DNA of 44,099 bases, from IMG/VR virus record IMGVR_UViG_3300028590_000006, positions 1-44,099 of that record; one strand, written 5' to 3'. Origin of the DNA: a virus. A program made the position numbers and the translations under genes. This document shows, one piece after another, positions 24,255 to 30,647 of the stretch. Position 1 is the first letter of the stretch. Each line of letters starts with the position of its first letter. The notes under the pieces were generated by a model. The model did no database searches. It was not told the DNA's origin and saw only the letters and a list, made by a program, of their open reading frames with translations.

Positions 24255-24263
24255 CTATACGGT
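24255..24263 (-). promoter_or_regulatory. Putative phage promoter core P5 before the primase
   Basis: ACATACCGTATAGGAGCT on the minus strand contains ACCGTATAG, shared with P1-P4. Its TAG is at the same time the stop codon of the preceding 76-residue gene, and the following GGAG-type sequence serves the primase ATG nine bases later. A transcript starting here would have almost no leader, so this may be a weaker or fortuitous site. Confidence 0.4.
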
Positions 24264-24485
24264 ATGTAGGGGCGGTAGCTCCCGTTGAAGCTCGGCCCGC
24301 CTCTTCCTAGCACGTTGAAGAGTTGTCGCCTCATAGGCGCTAAAGACTGGTCGCGGCGTAGGCACCGGCAATCCCTTACGAATTGCTTGCGAGGCCATGA
24401 ATGCCGCGTCGGCCTTCTTCTGCATACGGACGATACTGTCGGACAGAGTAGCTATAGCCCGGAGGGTTTCAGCAGCCTCCGCCAC
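24255..24485 (-). CDS. Small helical protein of unknown function (76 aa, GTG start)
   Basis: This 76-residue ORF is Ala/Arg/Lys-rich and helical: AEAAETLRAIATLSDSIVRMQ, then a Pro-rich turn (GLPVPTPRPVF) and a basic helix (LQRARKRRAELQREL). It starts with GTG 24485 inside the glycine-rich end of the preceding gene (17-base overlap). No strong ribosome-binding site is seen, so translation is probably coupled. It ends nine bases before the primase ATG. I do not recognise it. Confidence 0.5.
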   Translation of the reverse strand: MAEAAETLRAIATLSDSIVRMQKKADAAFMASQAIRKGLPVPTPRPVFSAYEATTLQRARKRRAELQRELPPLHTV

Positions 24486-24630
24486 CGTCGCCGCTCATAG
24501 CTGCCGCCATGTCGAAACCCATGGCCTCATTGGCCATCATGGTATCGATAGGCGTGGTGCCATATTCGTAGCCGTGCTGATCGAAAACGTCCTGCGTATA
24601 CTCGCTTTCGATATCGAAGGGGTCATCCAT
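24469..24630 (-). CDS. Small acidic protein with Gly-rich, Cys-ending tail (53 aa)
   Basis: MDDPFDIESEYTQDVFDQ begins a very acidic 53-residue protein that ends in SGDGGGGC. It starts at ATG 24630, overlapping the stop of the nucleotidyltransferase by eight bases; only a weak GAG lies upstream, so coupling is likely. Small acidic early phage proteins often mimic DNA or bind host enzymes, which is speculation here. A terminal glycine run with a single cysteine is unusual. The longer frame upstream is a shadow of the nucleotidyltransferase. Confidence 0.5.
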   Translation of the reverse strand: MDDPFDIESEYTQDVFDQHGYEYGTTPIDTMMANEAMGFDMAAAMSGDGGGGC

Positions 24631-25249
24631 TGAACTCGTACTCGAATGGGACAACAAGGGACAACAGCCCCGGATGTCGCGTGTTAAAACGAAAGAACCT
24701 GCGGATGGACTGCTCAACATGTCGATCATGCGCCATAGTGGCACGATGATAGAACTGGTCAACAGCCTGTCCCGGCCCCAGATGACAGCGCTTGCCATCA
24801 TATGCAGCTTGCAGGATATTAAAGTCGAAGCTACCGATTAGTGCTTCAAGCCCATCAGCATGGGCCTTGCGACCGATGATGTTGACGGCGTAACCCATGA
24901 ACTCCCCCTCGGCAACGCCGAACAGATCGCCCGCTTCACCGAAGGCGTCGTCGTACTCGGTATAGCGCTTGCCCGGAGGGTTAGCATATTCACCCGGTTC
25001 AAGCATAGTCAAGTGCCCGAATTTAGGCGTGCCATACAGGCTGGCCGACAGTTGCGCAGCGAAGCCTGCCAGCGAAGGCGGGTCAAACAGCTTGGCCGTC
25101 ATGTCTTCCCGGCTTTCGACCGGAATGAAGATATCGATATCCTTAGGCTCAACAGCAAGGAAACAATCACGGATGCAGCCGCCAGCGACGACCGCACCCG
25201 GAATATTGATTGCCTCAAGCATGTCAGCCCAGAGCTTAGGCCCGTTCAT
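24623..25249 (-). CDS. Pol-beta-type nucleotidyltransferase (208 aa)
   Basis: The N-terminus carries the nucleotidyltransferase signature VVAGGCIRD (G23-G24) followed by EPKDIDIF (D37, D39), the GG...DxD arrangement of the CCA-adding/poly(A) polymerase and MNT-like superfamily. A third acidic residue may be the D of FDFNILQAAYDG. The C-terminal part lacks the CCA-enzyme helical body but is longer than MNT antitoxins. phiKMV-like phages are known to carry a nucleotidyltransferase gene of unknown role. Substrates could be tRNA ends, proteins or antibiotics; none can be chosen from sequence. I start at ATG 25249, coupled to the membrane-anchored ORF upstream. Confidence 0.72.
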   Translation of the reverse strand: MNGPKLWADMLEAINIPGAVVAGGCIRDCFLAVEPKDIDIFIPVESREDMTAKLFDPPSLAGFAAQLSASLYGTPKFGHLTMLEPGEYANPPGKRYTEYDDAFGEAGDLFGVAEGEFMGYAVNIIGRKAHADGLEALIGSFDFNILQAAYDGKRCHLGPGQAVDQFYHRATMAHDRHVEQSIRRFFRFNTRHPGLLSLVVPFEYEFNG

Positions 25250-25568
25250 AGCGCTGTTGAAGACGCTCGGTCTCCATCTGCTCGCCGATGGTGATGGCCT
25301 TTGCGGCCTCACCGGACATGCGGACACCGATGTTCGCCATCTTGTCCGTGCCCAGATCGACGATCATTTCGAGGGCGCGCTTGTAATGCTCGGCCTGACA
25401 GCGGGTAGAAACCGCATAGCGGCCCATGTTCCCAAGCTGCTCATTAAGTTGGGTTTCCCGCTTCTGGCTGTACTCCAGCCGCTCGGCGATGGTATTGCGC
25501 TGATCCCGCATGACGATGGCATACACCAGCGCAATAAGCGCGACCACACCCACTGCGAACAGGATCAC
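25236..25568 (-). CDS. Membrane-anchored coiled-coil protein, unknown (110 aa, GTG start)
   Basis: An N-terminal hydrophobic segment (residues 2-19, ILFAVGVVALIALVYAIV) is followed by a charged helical region (RNTIAERLEYSQKRETQLNEQL), typical of a type II-anchored coiled-coil protein. It resembles Rz i-spanins in shape but lies in the early region and lacks an embedded lipoprotein, so I do not call it a spanin. GTG 25568 overlaps the upstream stop as GTGA. Function unknown. Confidence 0.6.
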   Translation of the reverse strand: MILFAVGVVALIALVYAIVMRDQRNTIAERLEYSQKRETQLNEQLGNMGRYAVSTRCQAEHYKRALEMIVDLGTDKMANIGVRMSGEAAKAITIGEQMETERLQQRYERA

Positions 25569-25849
25569 AGTTCGCGACCCAGATAACGCGCTTCGGCATC
25601 GCAGCCGACGCGGCAGTTACGGGCCTCAGCCTGAGCAACCGCCTCAGCCGAACGAAACTCGCGGACATTGATGCGGGCATACCGTACAGCGTCCTGAGCG
25701 AACCGAAGACCAGCACGAGCCTGCTCGGTACGCTTACCGGCCTTAGCCGCCTTGCGGTCAGCCAGATTGGCATTGGCGCGCAAACCGGACACATGGGCCG
25801 AAATGATAAGTGCCACCAGCCAACGGGTAGCACGCAGGATATAAGTCAT
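25565..25849 (-). CDS. Small basic protein with N-terminal hydrophobic helix, unknown (94 aa)
   Basis: This 94-residue ORF has a strong start (AGGAGG four bases before ATG 25849). Residues 6-20 (RATRWLVALIISAHV) form a short hydrophobic helix, and the rest is Ala/Arg-rich helix (DRKAAKAGKRTEQARAGLRF). Two Cys near the end (NCRVGC). It may be membrane-associated together with the next ORF, to which it is coupled (GTGA). I do not recognise a family. Confidence 0.6.
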   Translation of the reverse strand: MTYILRATRWLVALIISAHVSGLRANANLADRKAAKAGKRTEQARAGLRFAQDAVRYARINVREFRSAEAVAQAEARNCRVGCDAEARYLGREL

Positions 25850-25936
25850 GTAACCTCCTGAGATAACGCTCCCGTGTTACAAGAGCGAGTATAGGTCGTA
25901 GGGTGGGAAAGCGATTGCCCTCCCACCCTTACGGGA
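25850..25936 (-). promoter_or_regulatory. Gap with GGGTGGGA hairpin plus CCTACG motif
   Basis: Nine bases after the stop of the 149-residue gene, GGGTGGGA (25928-25921 on the minus strand) pairs perfectly with TCCCACCC (25908-25901). CCCACCCTACGACCT overlaps the right arm and equals the motif at 17931, 28412 and 29944. A second small stem, CGCTC with GAGCG, lies nearer the next gene. No U-tract. Probably an mRNA processing, stability or partial termination site. Confidence 0.55.
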
Positions 25937-26386
25937 TTAGGCGTTGGCGAGCGGGTCTTCGTCCGCAACCACGCCGCCCTCGTTTTCCAGAACGTCGATC
26001 TGGCTGTCGATGGCGTCTTCCGAACCAGCCTCCTCGGGACGGCGACCGTCCACAGGGCTGATTTCCTCGACATCGGCAACGCCGGTGCGAGCGATGGCAG
26101 TCGGGTTGGCGATAACGTCACGGACATGGACCTTGTAGGTGTCGAGGTCCGAGCCGAGCACGGCGATGTTCGGCAGGGCAACGCCCACGACTTCGCCTTC
26201 GATATTGCGAACCTTGTCGGAACGACCGAACTTGATCGTAACCTTGTCGCCCTTCTCGATGTTGTTCAGAAGGCTCTCCGTGAGCTTCTGCTGCTTCAGC
26301 TTGGCAAGACGGGCCTCGGTCTGGGCGATTTTCTCGTCCAGCGTCAGCGGGGTCTTCTCAACAGCGTCCGCGTTGGTGTCGGTCAT
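25937..26386 (-). CDS. Coiled-coil plus KOW-like protein, unknown (149 aa)
   Basis: I start at ATG 26386 with AGGA closely upstream. Residues 15-42 (LDEKIAQTEARLAKLKQQKL) form a coiled coil. Residues 48-95 (KGDKVTIKFGRSDKVRNIEGEVVGV...YKVHVRDVI) resemble a small KOW/SH3-like barrel. The C-terminal 40 residues are acidic and probably disordered, ending in DEDPLANA, similar to the DPLEG ends of the SSB-like protein and exonuclease. An early gene with a KOW-like domain could bind host RNA polymerase or ribosomal partners, but that is inference. The upstream region to 26634 is rich in inverted repeats. Confidence 0.58.
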   Translation of the reverse strand: MTDTNADAVEKTPLTLDEKIAQTEARLAKLKQQKLTESLLNNIEKGDKVTIKFGRSDKVRNIEGEVVGVALPNIAVLGSDLDTYKVHVRDVIANPTAIARTGVADVEEISPVDGRRPEEAGSEDAIDSQIDVLENEGGVVADEDPLANA

Positions 26387-26634
26387 ACTTCTTCCTTTGC
26401 TTGAGATACCCGGATGTTCGGGCAACGGCGTCCCATAGGGACATATAGACAGTAATACGGTCACTACCTATATGTCCCGTGGTAATGTGTAGTTGAGTAG
26501 GCTGCTACATCACAAGATCAGTATTCTAGCATCCTGTTCATTACCACGGAACCATCGCAGCTTAACCAGCCCTCAATAAGCCAGCGGCACTAACTATTGG
26601 CTGTATTGCAGAGTACCAATAGTCGCGATGTATA
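26387..26634 (-). promoter_or_regulatory. Early intergenic regulatory region with three inverted repeats
   Basis: No ORF fits in these 248 bases. Three perfect inverted repeats are present: GGGACATATAG at 26438-26448 with 26468-26478 (loop 19); CCGTGGTAATG at 26477-26487 with 26539-26549; ACTATTGG at 26593-26600 with 26616-26623, the last 12 bases after a stop codon. The first loop holds GTGACCGTATTAC, one step away from the phage promoter core. GGGACATATAGGTAG on the minus strand also resembles that core. A promoter with operators is the best guess. Confidence 0.5.
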
Positions 26635-27012
26635 TTATGCCTTCCTCACAGCGTCCTTGATCTGTCTAAGCTTCGCAGCAGCTTCCTCGTACAAGGTCTT
26701 GTAGTCCACTGTCGTATCTCCAACCAGCATATGCCCAGAGACGTTAACAGGAAGCTGCGGCCACTTGTCGAGATAGGTCATACGAACAGCGAAGACCGCG
26801 AAGTCTTCCCGGCCCGCTTCACGCAAGGCGTCCATGAACTCGACCATCTGCTTTTCAGTACAGAGAAACTCCACTTCGCCCCAATCACAATTACCAAACG
26901 CAACTCGATCCTTGTTCAAGGTACGGTTGACGATATTGATAACGCTGCGTGAGGGCACAGTATCCCGCATCATCGGGACAATAATGCGAAGGCCTACAGG
27001 CTTTGTCTTCAT
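26635..27012 (-). CDS. Early protein of unknown function (125 aa)
   Basis: This 125-residue ORF starts at ATG 27012, six bases after AGGAG. It is a mixed alpha/beta protein: LRIIVPMMRDTVPSRSVINIV, then FLCTEKQMVEFMDALREAGREDFAVFAVRMTYLDKWPQLP, ending in a basic helix (YEEAAAKLRQIKDAVRKA). It has no membrane segment and no recognised motif. A clear ribosome-binding site and neighbours in the same direction support it as real. Confidence 0.6.
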   Translation of the reverse strand: MKTKPVGLRIIVPMMRDTVPSRSVINIVNRTLNKDRVAFGNCDWGEVEFLCTEKQMVEFMDALREAGREDFAVFAVRMTYLDKWPQLPVNVSGHMLVGDTTVDYKTLYEEAAAKLRQIKDAVRKA

Positions 27013-27029
27013 TACATGCTCCTTTAGAA

Positions 27030-27236
27030 TTAGCGGGCGAACCCGCCGTATTGCTTGATAACGCGAGGATCGAGCGGGCTATGCTCGACATGGCACCAGA
27101 GTACCTTGTACAGGATATCACCCACCTTGACCGCACCGTACTGAGCGCAAGCCTTATCGTAGTCGGTGGAATAGTACCGCTCTACTTCGCCAGACCGCTT
27201 TACGGCGAGGCACTCGTATTGATTGGTGTTACCCAT
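27030..27236 (-). CDS. Small early protein of unknown function (68 aa)
   Basis: I place the start at ATG 27236, overlapping the previous stop by eight bases with GGGG eight bases upstream; the longer frame to 27311 lies inside the preceding gene. The protein (MGNTNQYECLAVKRSGEVER...VKVGDILYKVLWCHVEH) looks like a small beta-barrel of four strands. No family recognised. Confidence 0.55.
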   Translation of the reverse strand: MGNTNQYECLAVKRSGEVERYYSTDYDKACAQYGAVKVGDILYKVLWCHVEHSPLDPRVIKQYGGFAR

Positions 27237-27837
27237 CGTAGTTACCCCATGTTGCGCGGGAAAGCTGCAAAGCAAGGGCTTCATGTTCAGGCCCGGTGCA
27301 CTTCTCCGCAATCTCCTTGGCGATCACAGACCAGCGCTTGGCCTCATTGAGCGTACCGGCCCGCTTGTTCTTCGGGTATTTCCGGCTACGCTGGAAATGC
27401 AGCACCAGCCCGAGAATATCCGCAAGGATAAGCTCAGCCCATCGCAGTGTACGAGGACTAACCCCATAGACCCGGTAAAGCTGTGCGATCATCAGGTATG
27501 TGGCTGCCGCTTCGCCTGCAACGTTGAACGCAAGCAGGTAGCGATAATGGCAGCTATCGTGCCATGCACGCAGATGGATGTTGACTTCCGCATCATCATA
27601 GATGGTTCCGTCACTATCCTCGGCGGCAATCCCGAGCCTGCCTTCACGGTTCGCAAACGCGACAAGGCCGTCGAGTGTGGCAGGCGCATCCTCGAATTTC
27701 TCGATAACGATGAAGCCTTCCGGGCACACTTTGTTAGCCATCGCCATCACGGCGACGTTGAGATGAATGTCCACCGGATTTGCATTCGTAACATGGATGT
27801 CTCGACCGGCAGGGATGTTAGCAATTACACGGTCCAT
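27229..27837 (-). CDS. Early protein of unknown function with HDxxHY motif (202 aa)
   Basis: A 202-residue protein starting at ATG 27837, nine bases after GGGAG. Two halves are apparent: residues 1-75 alpha/beta, and a helical part beginning with AEVNIHLRAWHDSCHYRYLLAF and continuing ATYLMIAQLYRVYG. His-Asp-x-x-His in a helix might bind metal, and I recall similar segments in uncharacterised phage proteins, but I cannot name a family. Its leader contains an 18-20 base palindrome also found before the first early gene. Confidence 0.62.
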   Translation of the reverse strand: MDRVIANIPAGRDIHVTNANPVDIHLNVAVMAMANKVCPEGFIVIEKFEDAPATLDGLVAFANREGRLGIAAEDSDGTIYDDAEVNIHLRAWHDSCHYRYLLAFNVAGEAAATYLMIAQLYRVYGVSPRTLRWAELILADILGLVLHFQRSRKYPKNKRAGTLNEAKRWSVIAKEIAEKCTGPEHEALALQLSRATWGNYDG

Positions 27838-27854
27838 TTAATATGGCTCCCAAT

Positions 27855-27875
27855 TACTAGCAGGATCGCTAGTGA
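27855..27875 (-). repeat. Palindromic element, copy 1 (ACTAGC-loop-GCTAGT)
   Basis: TACTAGC-AGGAT-CGCTAGTGA here and TACTAGC-GGAT-TGCTAGTGA at 30662-30681 differ only by one extra loop base and one substitution. Both end 15-18 bases before a start codon (27837 and 30647), overlapping or abutting the ribosome-binding region. They suit a transcription operator or an mRNA hairpin that blocks initiation. Confidence 0.6.
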
Positions 27876-27951
27876 GGATGGTGTCAACTAGTATAACCAG
27901 ATCAAGCACACGTTATGCCTGATAATGGCGACACCATCCACAGTAGCGATC
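27864..27951. repeat. Large interrupted inverted repeat (cruciform/hairpin)
   Basis: GATCGCTA and GGATGGTGTC (27864-27871, 27876-27885) are mirrored by GACACCATCC and TAGCGATC (27930-27939, 27944-27951); 20 of 22 positions pair, with a 44-base loop. It spans most of the gap between two early genes. A hairpin directly after the upstream stop, GGCGGG with CCCGCC (27953-27958, 27967-27972), adjoins it. Confidence 0.65.
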
Positions 27952-27978
27952 AGGCGGGACCGTAGCCCCGCCCAACCC

Positions 27979-28185
27979 TTAAGCTTGTGCGAGACGCAGA
28001 GCCGCCCCGATGTATCCCCGTTGAGCAGCACGACGCTGCTGCCGGATGTTCATGTTAGCCGGGCGGATACGCAGGATAGCGTCCCCGTAATCCCGCAAGA
28101 GGCGGTCGGTAATCGTACCCGGCTTCGACCAGCCAGCGAACTCGTAAGGACTTTTGCTGTCCTTCCTTGCAAAGATACGGCGCAT
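27979..28185 (-). CDS. Small basic early protein (68 aa)
   Basis: This 68-residue basic protein (MRRIFARKDSKSPYEFAGW...NMNIRQQRRAAQRGYIGAALRLAQA) starts at ATG 28185 in TGATG overlap with the preceding gene. The Arg-rich C-terminal helix could bind nucleic acid. No family recognised. Six bases after its stop a GGCGGG/CCCGCC hairpin closes the unit. Confidence 0.58.
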   Translation of the reverse strand: MRRIFARKDSKSPYEFAGWSKPGTITDRLLRDYGDAILRIRPANMNIRQQRRAAQRGYIGAALRLAQA

Positions 28186-28382
28186 CAGCCGAACGCCGCA
28201 ACGGCAGCGGCACCGCGTGCCTTGGCCGACTTGAAGCCCTTGCCCTGAGGCCAGAGATAATTGCTCTTGAGGATATTGCCGAACGCAATGCGCTTGGCGA
28301 CATGCTCCTTGCGGTTGGTCGAACAGGGGATGTCATAGCTCTCCCGGCCCTTACCCGAGCCGATAACGATACGTGCAATCAT
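28185..28382 (-). CDS. Small basic early protein (65 aa)
   Basis: MIARIVIGSGKGRESYDIPC begins a 65-residue basic protein; the end KGFKSAKARGAAAVAAFG is Lys/Ala-rich. I use ATG 28382, eight bases after GGAG, rather than ATG 28388 only two bases after it. Coupled to the next gene by TGATG. A strand-turn-helix could bind nucleic acid, but no family is recognised. Confidence 0.58.
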   Translation of the reverse strand: MIARIVIGSGKGRESYDIPCSTNRKEHVAKRIAFGNILKSNYLWPQGKGFKSAKARGAAAVAAFG

Positions 28383-28388
28383 GGTCAT

Positions 28389-28479
28389 TACTCCGTGTTG
28401 AATTGTGATTAAGGTCGTAGAGTGGGCTACATACCCTACAGGGTATATACTACCATTAGCCCCTACAGGGTATAGCGGG
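28389..28479 (-). promoter_or_regulatory. Gap with two 14-base palindromic repeats and hairpin plus CTCTACG motif
   Basis: CCCTACAGGGTATA occurs twice, at 28434-28447 and 28461-28474, 27 bases apart; the first copy is part of the palindrome TACCCTACAGGGTA (28432-28445). TAGCCC/GGGCTA arms (28457-28462, 28424-28429) enclose it, followed on the minus strand by ACTCTACGACCT. Spacing of about 2.5 helical turns and dyad symmetry suggest operator sites or a tandem RNA hairpin. Confidence 0.55.
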
Positions 28480-29256
28480 TTACACACCCGGATCGATACG
28501 GTAGCGCCCCGGTGGCTGGATAATACCCTGCCCATAGGCCATAGCAAATGCAGCAGCCTTGTCATAGTTGACAGTGGGCGGCTCATCCCCATTGTACTGC
28601 ACGAAGCTAGGTGCCTCGGGCAACACGGGCTTAGCAGGAGCGGCCCCGGCTTCAATAGCCTTAGCAGCCTCCTGTGCCCTAAGGATACGATCCATAAGGC
28701 GGCCCCAATCCCCATCTGGGACAGGGCGCACATCGAATTGCTCGCCGATGCTGTAAGGCGTCGGTGCCCGGTCCCCTCGTCTATCAGGGTCGTTCAATCT
28801 CCAGTCAACGCAATGATCCCCATCCCGAATACCGTTATAGCTGCGAGGATGCGGCTTGTTCTCAGCAAGCCAGCGCTTCTGAGCGTCGGTCATGCGGGCA
28901 TGGACATCAACCCGACCACCGCTAATATGCAGCCATCCCGAATTATCCAGCATGACCGAAGACGCATCGAGTAGGTCCATGTACAGCGTCGCGTGCTGCC
29001 CATATCCGACCCAAAACGGCATACCCTTGGGCGACAGATACAAGCTTGTACCATCCCCGTGATTGCGCATTCCGTCACGAAACCACCCACTATCCGCGTC
29101 AATGAGCTTACTGCGGATCAGGTTCATATCCTGCGGACAGTTAGCCGCGAGGACAAGGAAACTCTGCCAGTGAACTTTCTCAGGCTCAAGGCCGAGCAGT
29201 CCAAGGGCTTGCGAATAATCCTGCATAAGCTGGATCAGATGATGTTGTCCACTCAT
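28480..29256 (-). CDS. Early protein of unknown function (258 aa)
   Basis: This 258-residue protein starts at ATG 29256, eight bases after AGGAG. It has an alpha/beta N-terminal half (HWQSFLVLAANCPQDMNLIRSKL...GTSLYLSPKGMPFWVGYGQHATLYMDLLDASSVML), a linker with Asp/Arg/Pro, and a Pro/Ala-rich C-terminal quarter. Trp and Asp residues are frequent. No membrane segment, zinc site or nucleotide motif is clear. It lies in the first early operon after the kinase, where T7-like phages keep host take-over proteins, so an inhibitor role is possible but unproven. Confidence 0.62.
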   Translation of the reverse strand: MSGQHHLIQLMQDYSQALGLLGLEPEKVHWQSFLVLAANCPQDMNLIRSKLIDADSGWFRDGMRNHGDGTSLYLSPKGMPFWVGYGQHATLYMDLLDASSVMLDNSGWLHISGGRVDVHARMTDAQKRWLAENKPHPRSYNGIRDGDHCVDWRLNDPDRRGDRAPTPYSIGEQFDVRPVPDGDWGRLMDRILRAQEAAKAIEAGAAPAKPVLPEAPSFVQYNGDEPPTVNYDKAAAFAMAYGQGIIQPPGRYRIDPGV

Positions 29257-29270
29257 AATGGTGTCTCCTA

Positions 29271-29912
29271 TCAGTTAGCCGCGACGGGATCGGTAATGAC
29301 CGGCTGGTTCCCTCTCATCATCACATTATCCGCATGGATGTCCCAGCGCACACAGTTACGTCCGGTAGCAGGCTCCGCATCGGCTCTGGTGTTGTGCGCA
29401 GACATAGCCTCTTGCAAGGTGCGCAAGTAGATCGAGCTACCCACCACCGTGCGATCAGGCTGACGACTATGCTCGCCCCCCGTTAGATGCCGAGTGTACG
29501 CGCCATGGCCCGCGTCCATAGTCTTGGGCGCAACGGTCAGTAACTCAAGCTCGCCCATCCAACCGCCTTTAAACTCAAGGATACCGTAGTACCTCGGAGC
29601 GAGGTCATCATAATCCTTGGTAAGCATAGCGGTACGCGCAGCCATCAAGCCACCCGGATCGCGCTGCGCTACCTTAATTACCCGCTTCATGCGGCGGACG
29701 TCTTGACGGTAGGCTGGGACAGCATCCCACATACGCTCGGGACTGTACTGGTATTGGTAGGGATTGATCGCAGTCCGCTCATCCACTTCGATTACGAAGA
29801 CGTGGGCGTAGAACCCATTGCCTATGCGCATAGCGCCAAGCTGGTTCAGACGACTAAAGGCTTCGTCCATGTCACGGCACGCGCCCAACTGAGGAAGGAT
29901 CATCGCAACCAT
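29271..29912 (-). CDS. T7 gp0.7-like protein kinase (213 aa)
   Basis: Kinase signatures are recognisable in order: a glycine-rich loop RIGNGFYAHVF (30-39), RVIKV with the probable ATP-binding Lys at K80, the hinge-like region ILEFKGGWMGELELL, a catalytic loop WDIHADNVMMR (D191, N196), and a DFG-equivalent VITDPV (D208). The closing 'DIHxDN...VITDP' pattern is what I know from T7 gp0.7 and its relatives, Ser/Thr kinases that phosphorylate host RNA polymerase and other proteins early in infection. The gp0.7 C-terminal host-shutoff domain is absent: the protein ends five residues after VITDP. It is the second early gene. ATG 29912 lies eight bases after GGAG. Confidence 0.75.
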   Translation of the reverse strand: MVAMILPQLGACRDMDEAFSRLNQLGAMRIGNGFYAHVFVIEVDERTAINPYQYQYSPERMWDAVPAYRQDVRRMKRVIKVAQRDPGGLMAARTAMLTKDYDDLAPRYYGILEFKGGWMGELELLTVAPKTMDAGHGAYTRHLTGGEHSRQPDRTVVGSSIYLRTLQEAMSAHNTRADAEPATGRNCVRWDIHADNVMMRGNQPVITDPVAAN

Positions 29913-30050
29913 TGTAGTATCTCCACGTCACAAGGGCGGCACCAGCCCGTAGAGTACGGGAGGCACCGCCCGAATGATTAGCGCAGGTCTTTGCATAAGT
30001 GGTGGGCTACCAAGTAGGATACAGGATTATACCCTACTATGTCCCACCAT
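29913..30050 (-). promoter_or_regulatory. Gap before the kinase gene: hairpins and possible promoter
   Basis: On the minus strand TGGTGGG and CCCACCA arms lie just after the upstream stop. Between them GGGTATAATCC has a perfect TATAAT (30031-30026) with CTGAAT 17 bases upstream, a possible host sigma70 promoter. Farther on, CCCGTA-GAG-TACGGG (29946-29960) is nested in GGGCGG/CCGCCC (29934-29939, 29966-29971) and contains the recurring TACTCTACGGG motif. GGGACATAG (30045-30037) resembles the phage promoter upstream half. Confidence 0.45.
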
Positions 30051-30647
30051 TCAGCCGACCATTTCAAGGGCGTCGGCACTAGCCGCTTCCGGCTTAGCCG
30101 GTGCAACCTTGTCCAGCACAGACTGGATGTCCACCAGCGCAGCCGCGTCGGCGTCGGACAGCTTGCCCTTGCCCTTGGCAGTCTCGGCCCGCTTCATCAG
30201 CATAGCCAGCGCCTCAGCCAGCGAGAAATCGCGGCTCGACTTTTCGGGCGGGGTCCAGAAGGGCGAGGCGGTGGCGGTGATAGCCAGATCGACCAGCACG
30301 GCACGCTCGCGGCGATCCTCGGACGGAACCAGCTTGGCCGACCATTTGCCGGTCTTGCTGTCGAGCGTCATCAGGATATCGCTATGTCCCTCGACCCATT
30401 CGGCGAACGCCTTTGCTCGGGTATGCTTACCCAGCGAGTTTGCCAGCATGGCCGCACCGTTCGCGTCCTTATGCTCGATAGCGGCATACAGTCCGGCTAC
30501 ACCGGCAGCGTGCATATCGACATCGAGATTGGCCGCACGGGTAGCAATGCTGATGCACAGCCTGCTGATCTTGGAAACAGAATAAGAATTGCCATCACGC
30601 AGGGCCGCAAGGACCGTGGTGACGCGCTGCTCAAACGTCTTGCTCAT
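30051..30647 (-). CDS. First early gene, unknown function (198 aa)
   Basis: This is the first gene behind the long non-coding region. I start at ATG 30647 (MSKTFEQRV), seven bases after GGAG; two earlier in-frame ATGs lie on or before that site. The protein is helical: VTTVLAALRDGNSYSVSKISRL, then AAIEHKDANGAAMLANSLG and AFAEWVEGHSDI, a strand pair (MTLDSKTGKWSAKLVP), and a Lys/Ala-rich C-terminal helix. No known motif. Position predicts an early host-directed role. A palindrome (30662-30681) and a 20-base inverted repeat lie directly upstream. Confidence 0.65.
   Translation of the reverse strand: MSKTFEQRVTTVLAALRDGNSYSVSKISRLCISIATRAANLDVDMHAAGVAGLYAAIEHKDANGAAMLANSLGKHTRAKAFAEWVEGHSDILMTLDSKTGKWSAKLVPSEDRRERAVLVDLAITATASPFWTPPEKSSRDFSLAEALAMLMKRAETAKGKGKLSDADAAALVDIQSVLDKVAPAKPEAASADALEMVG

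Noticed and set aside
25236-25849. Second Rz/Rz1-type spanin pair in the early region
   Set aside because: The coiled-coil membrane protein looks Rz-like, but its neighbour has no lipobox and the genes are in tandem rather than embedded; a complete spanin pair is at 32263-32830.
28432-28474. CRISPR-like array or tandem repeat array
   Set aside because: Only two short copies exist, with no regular spacers; operator or RNA hairpin fits better.
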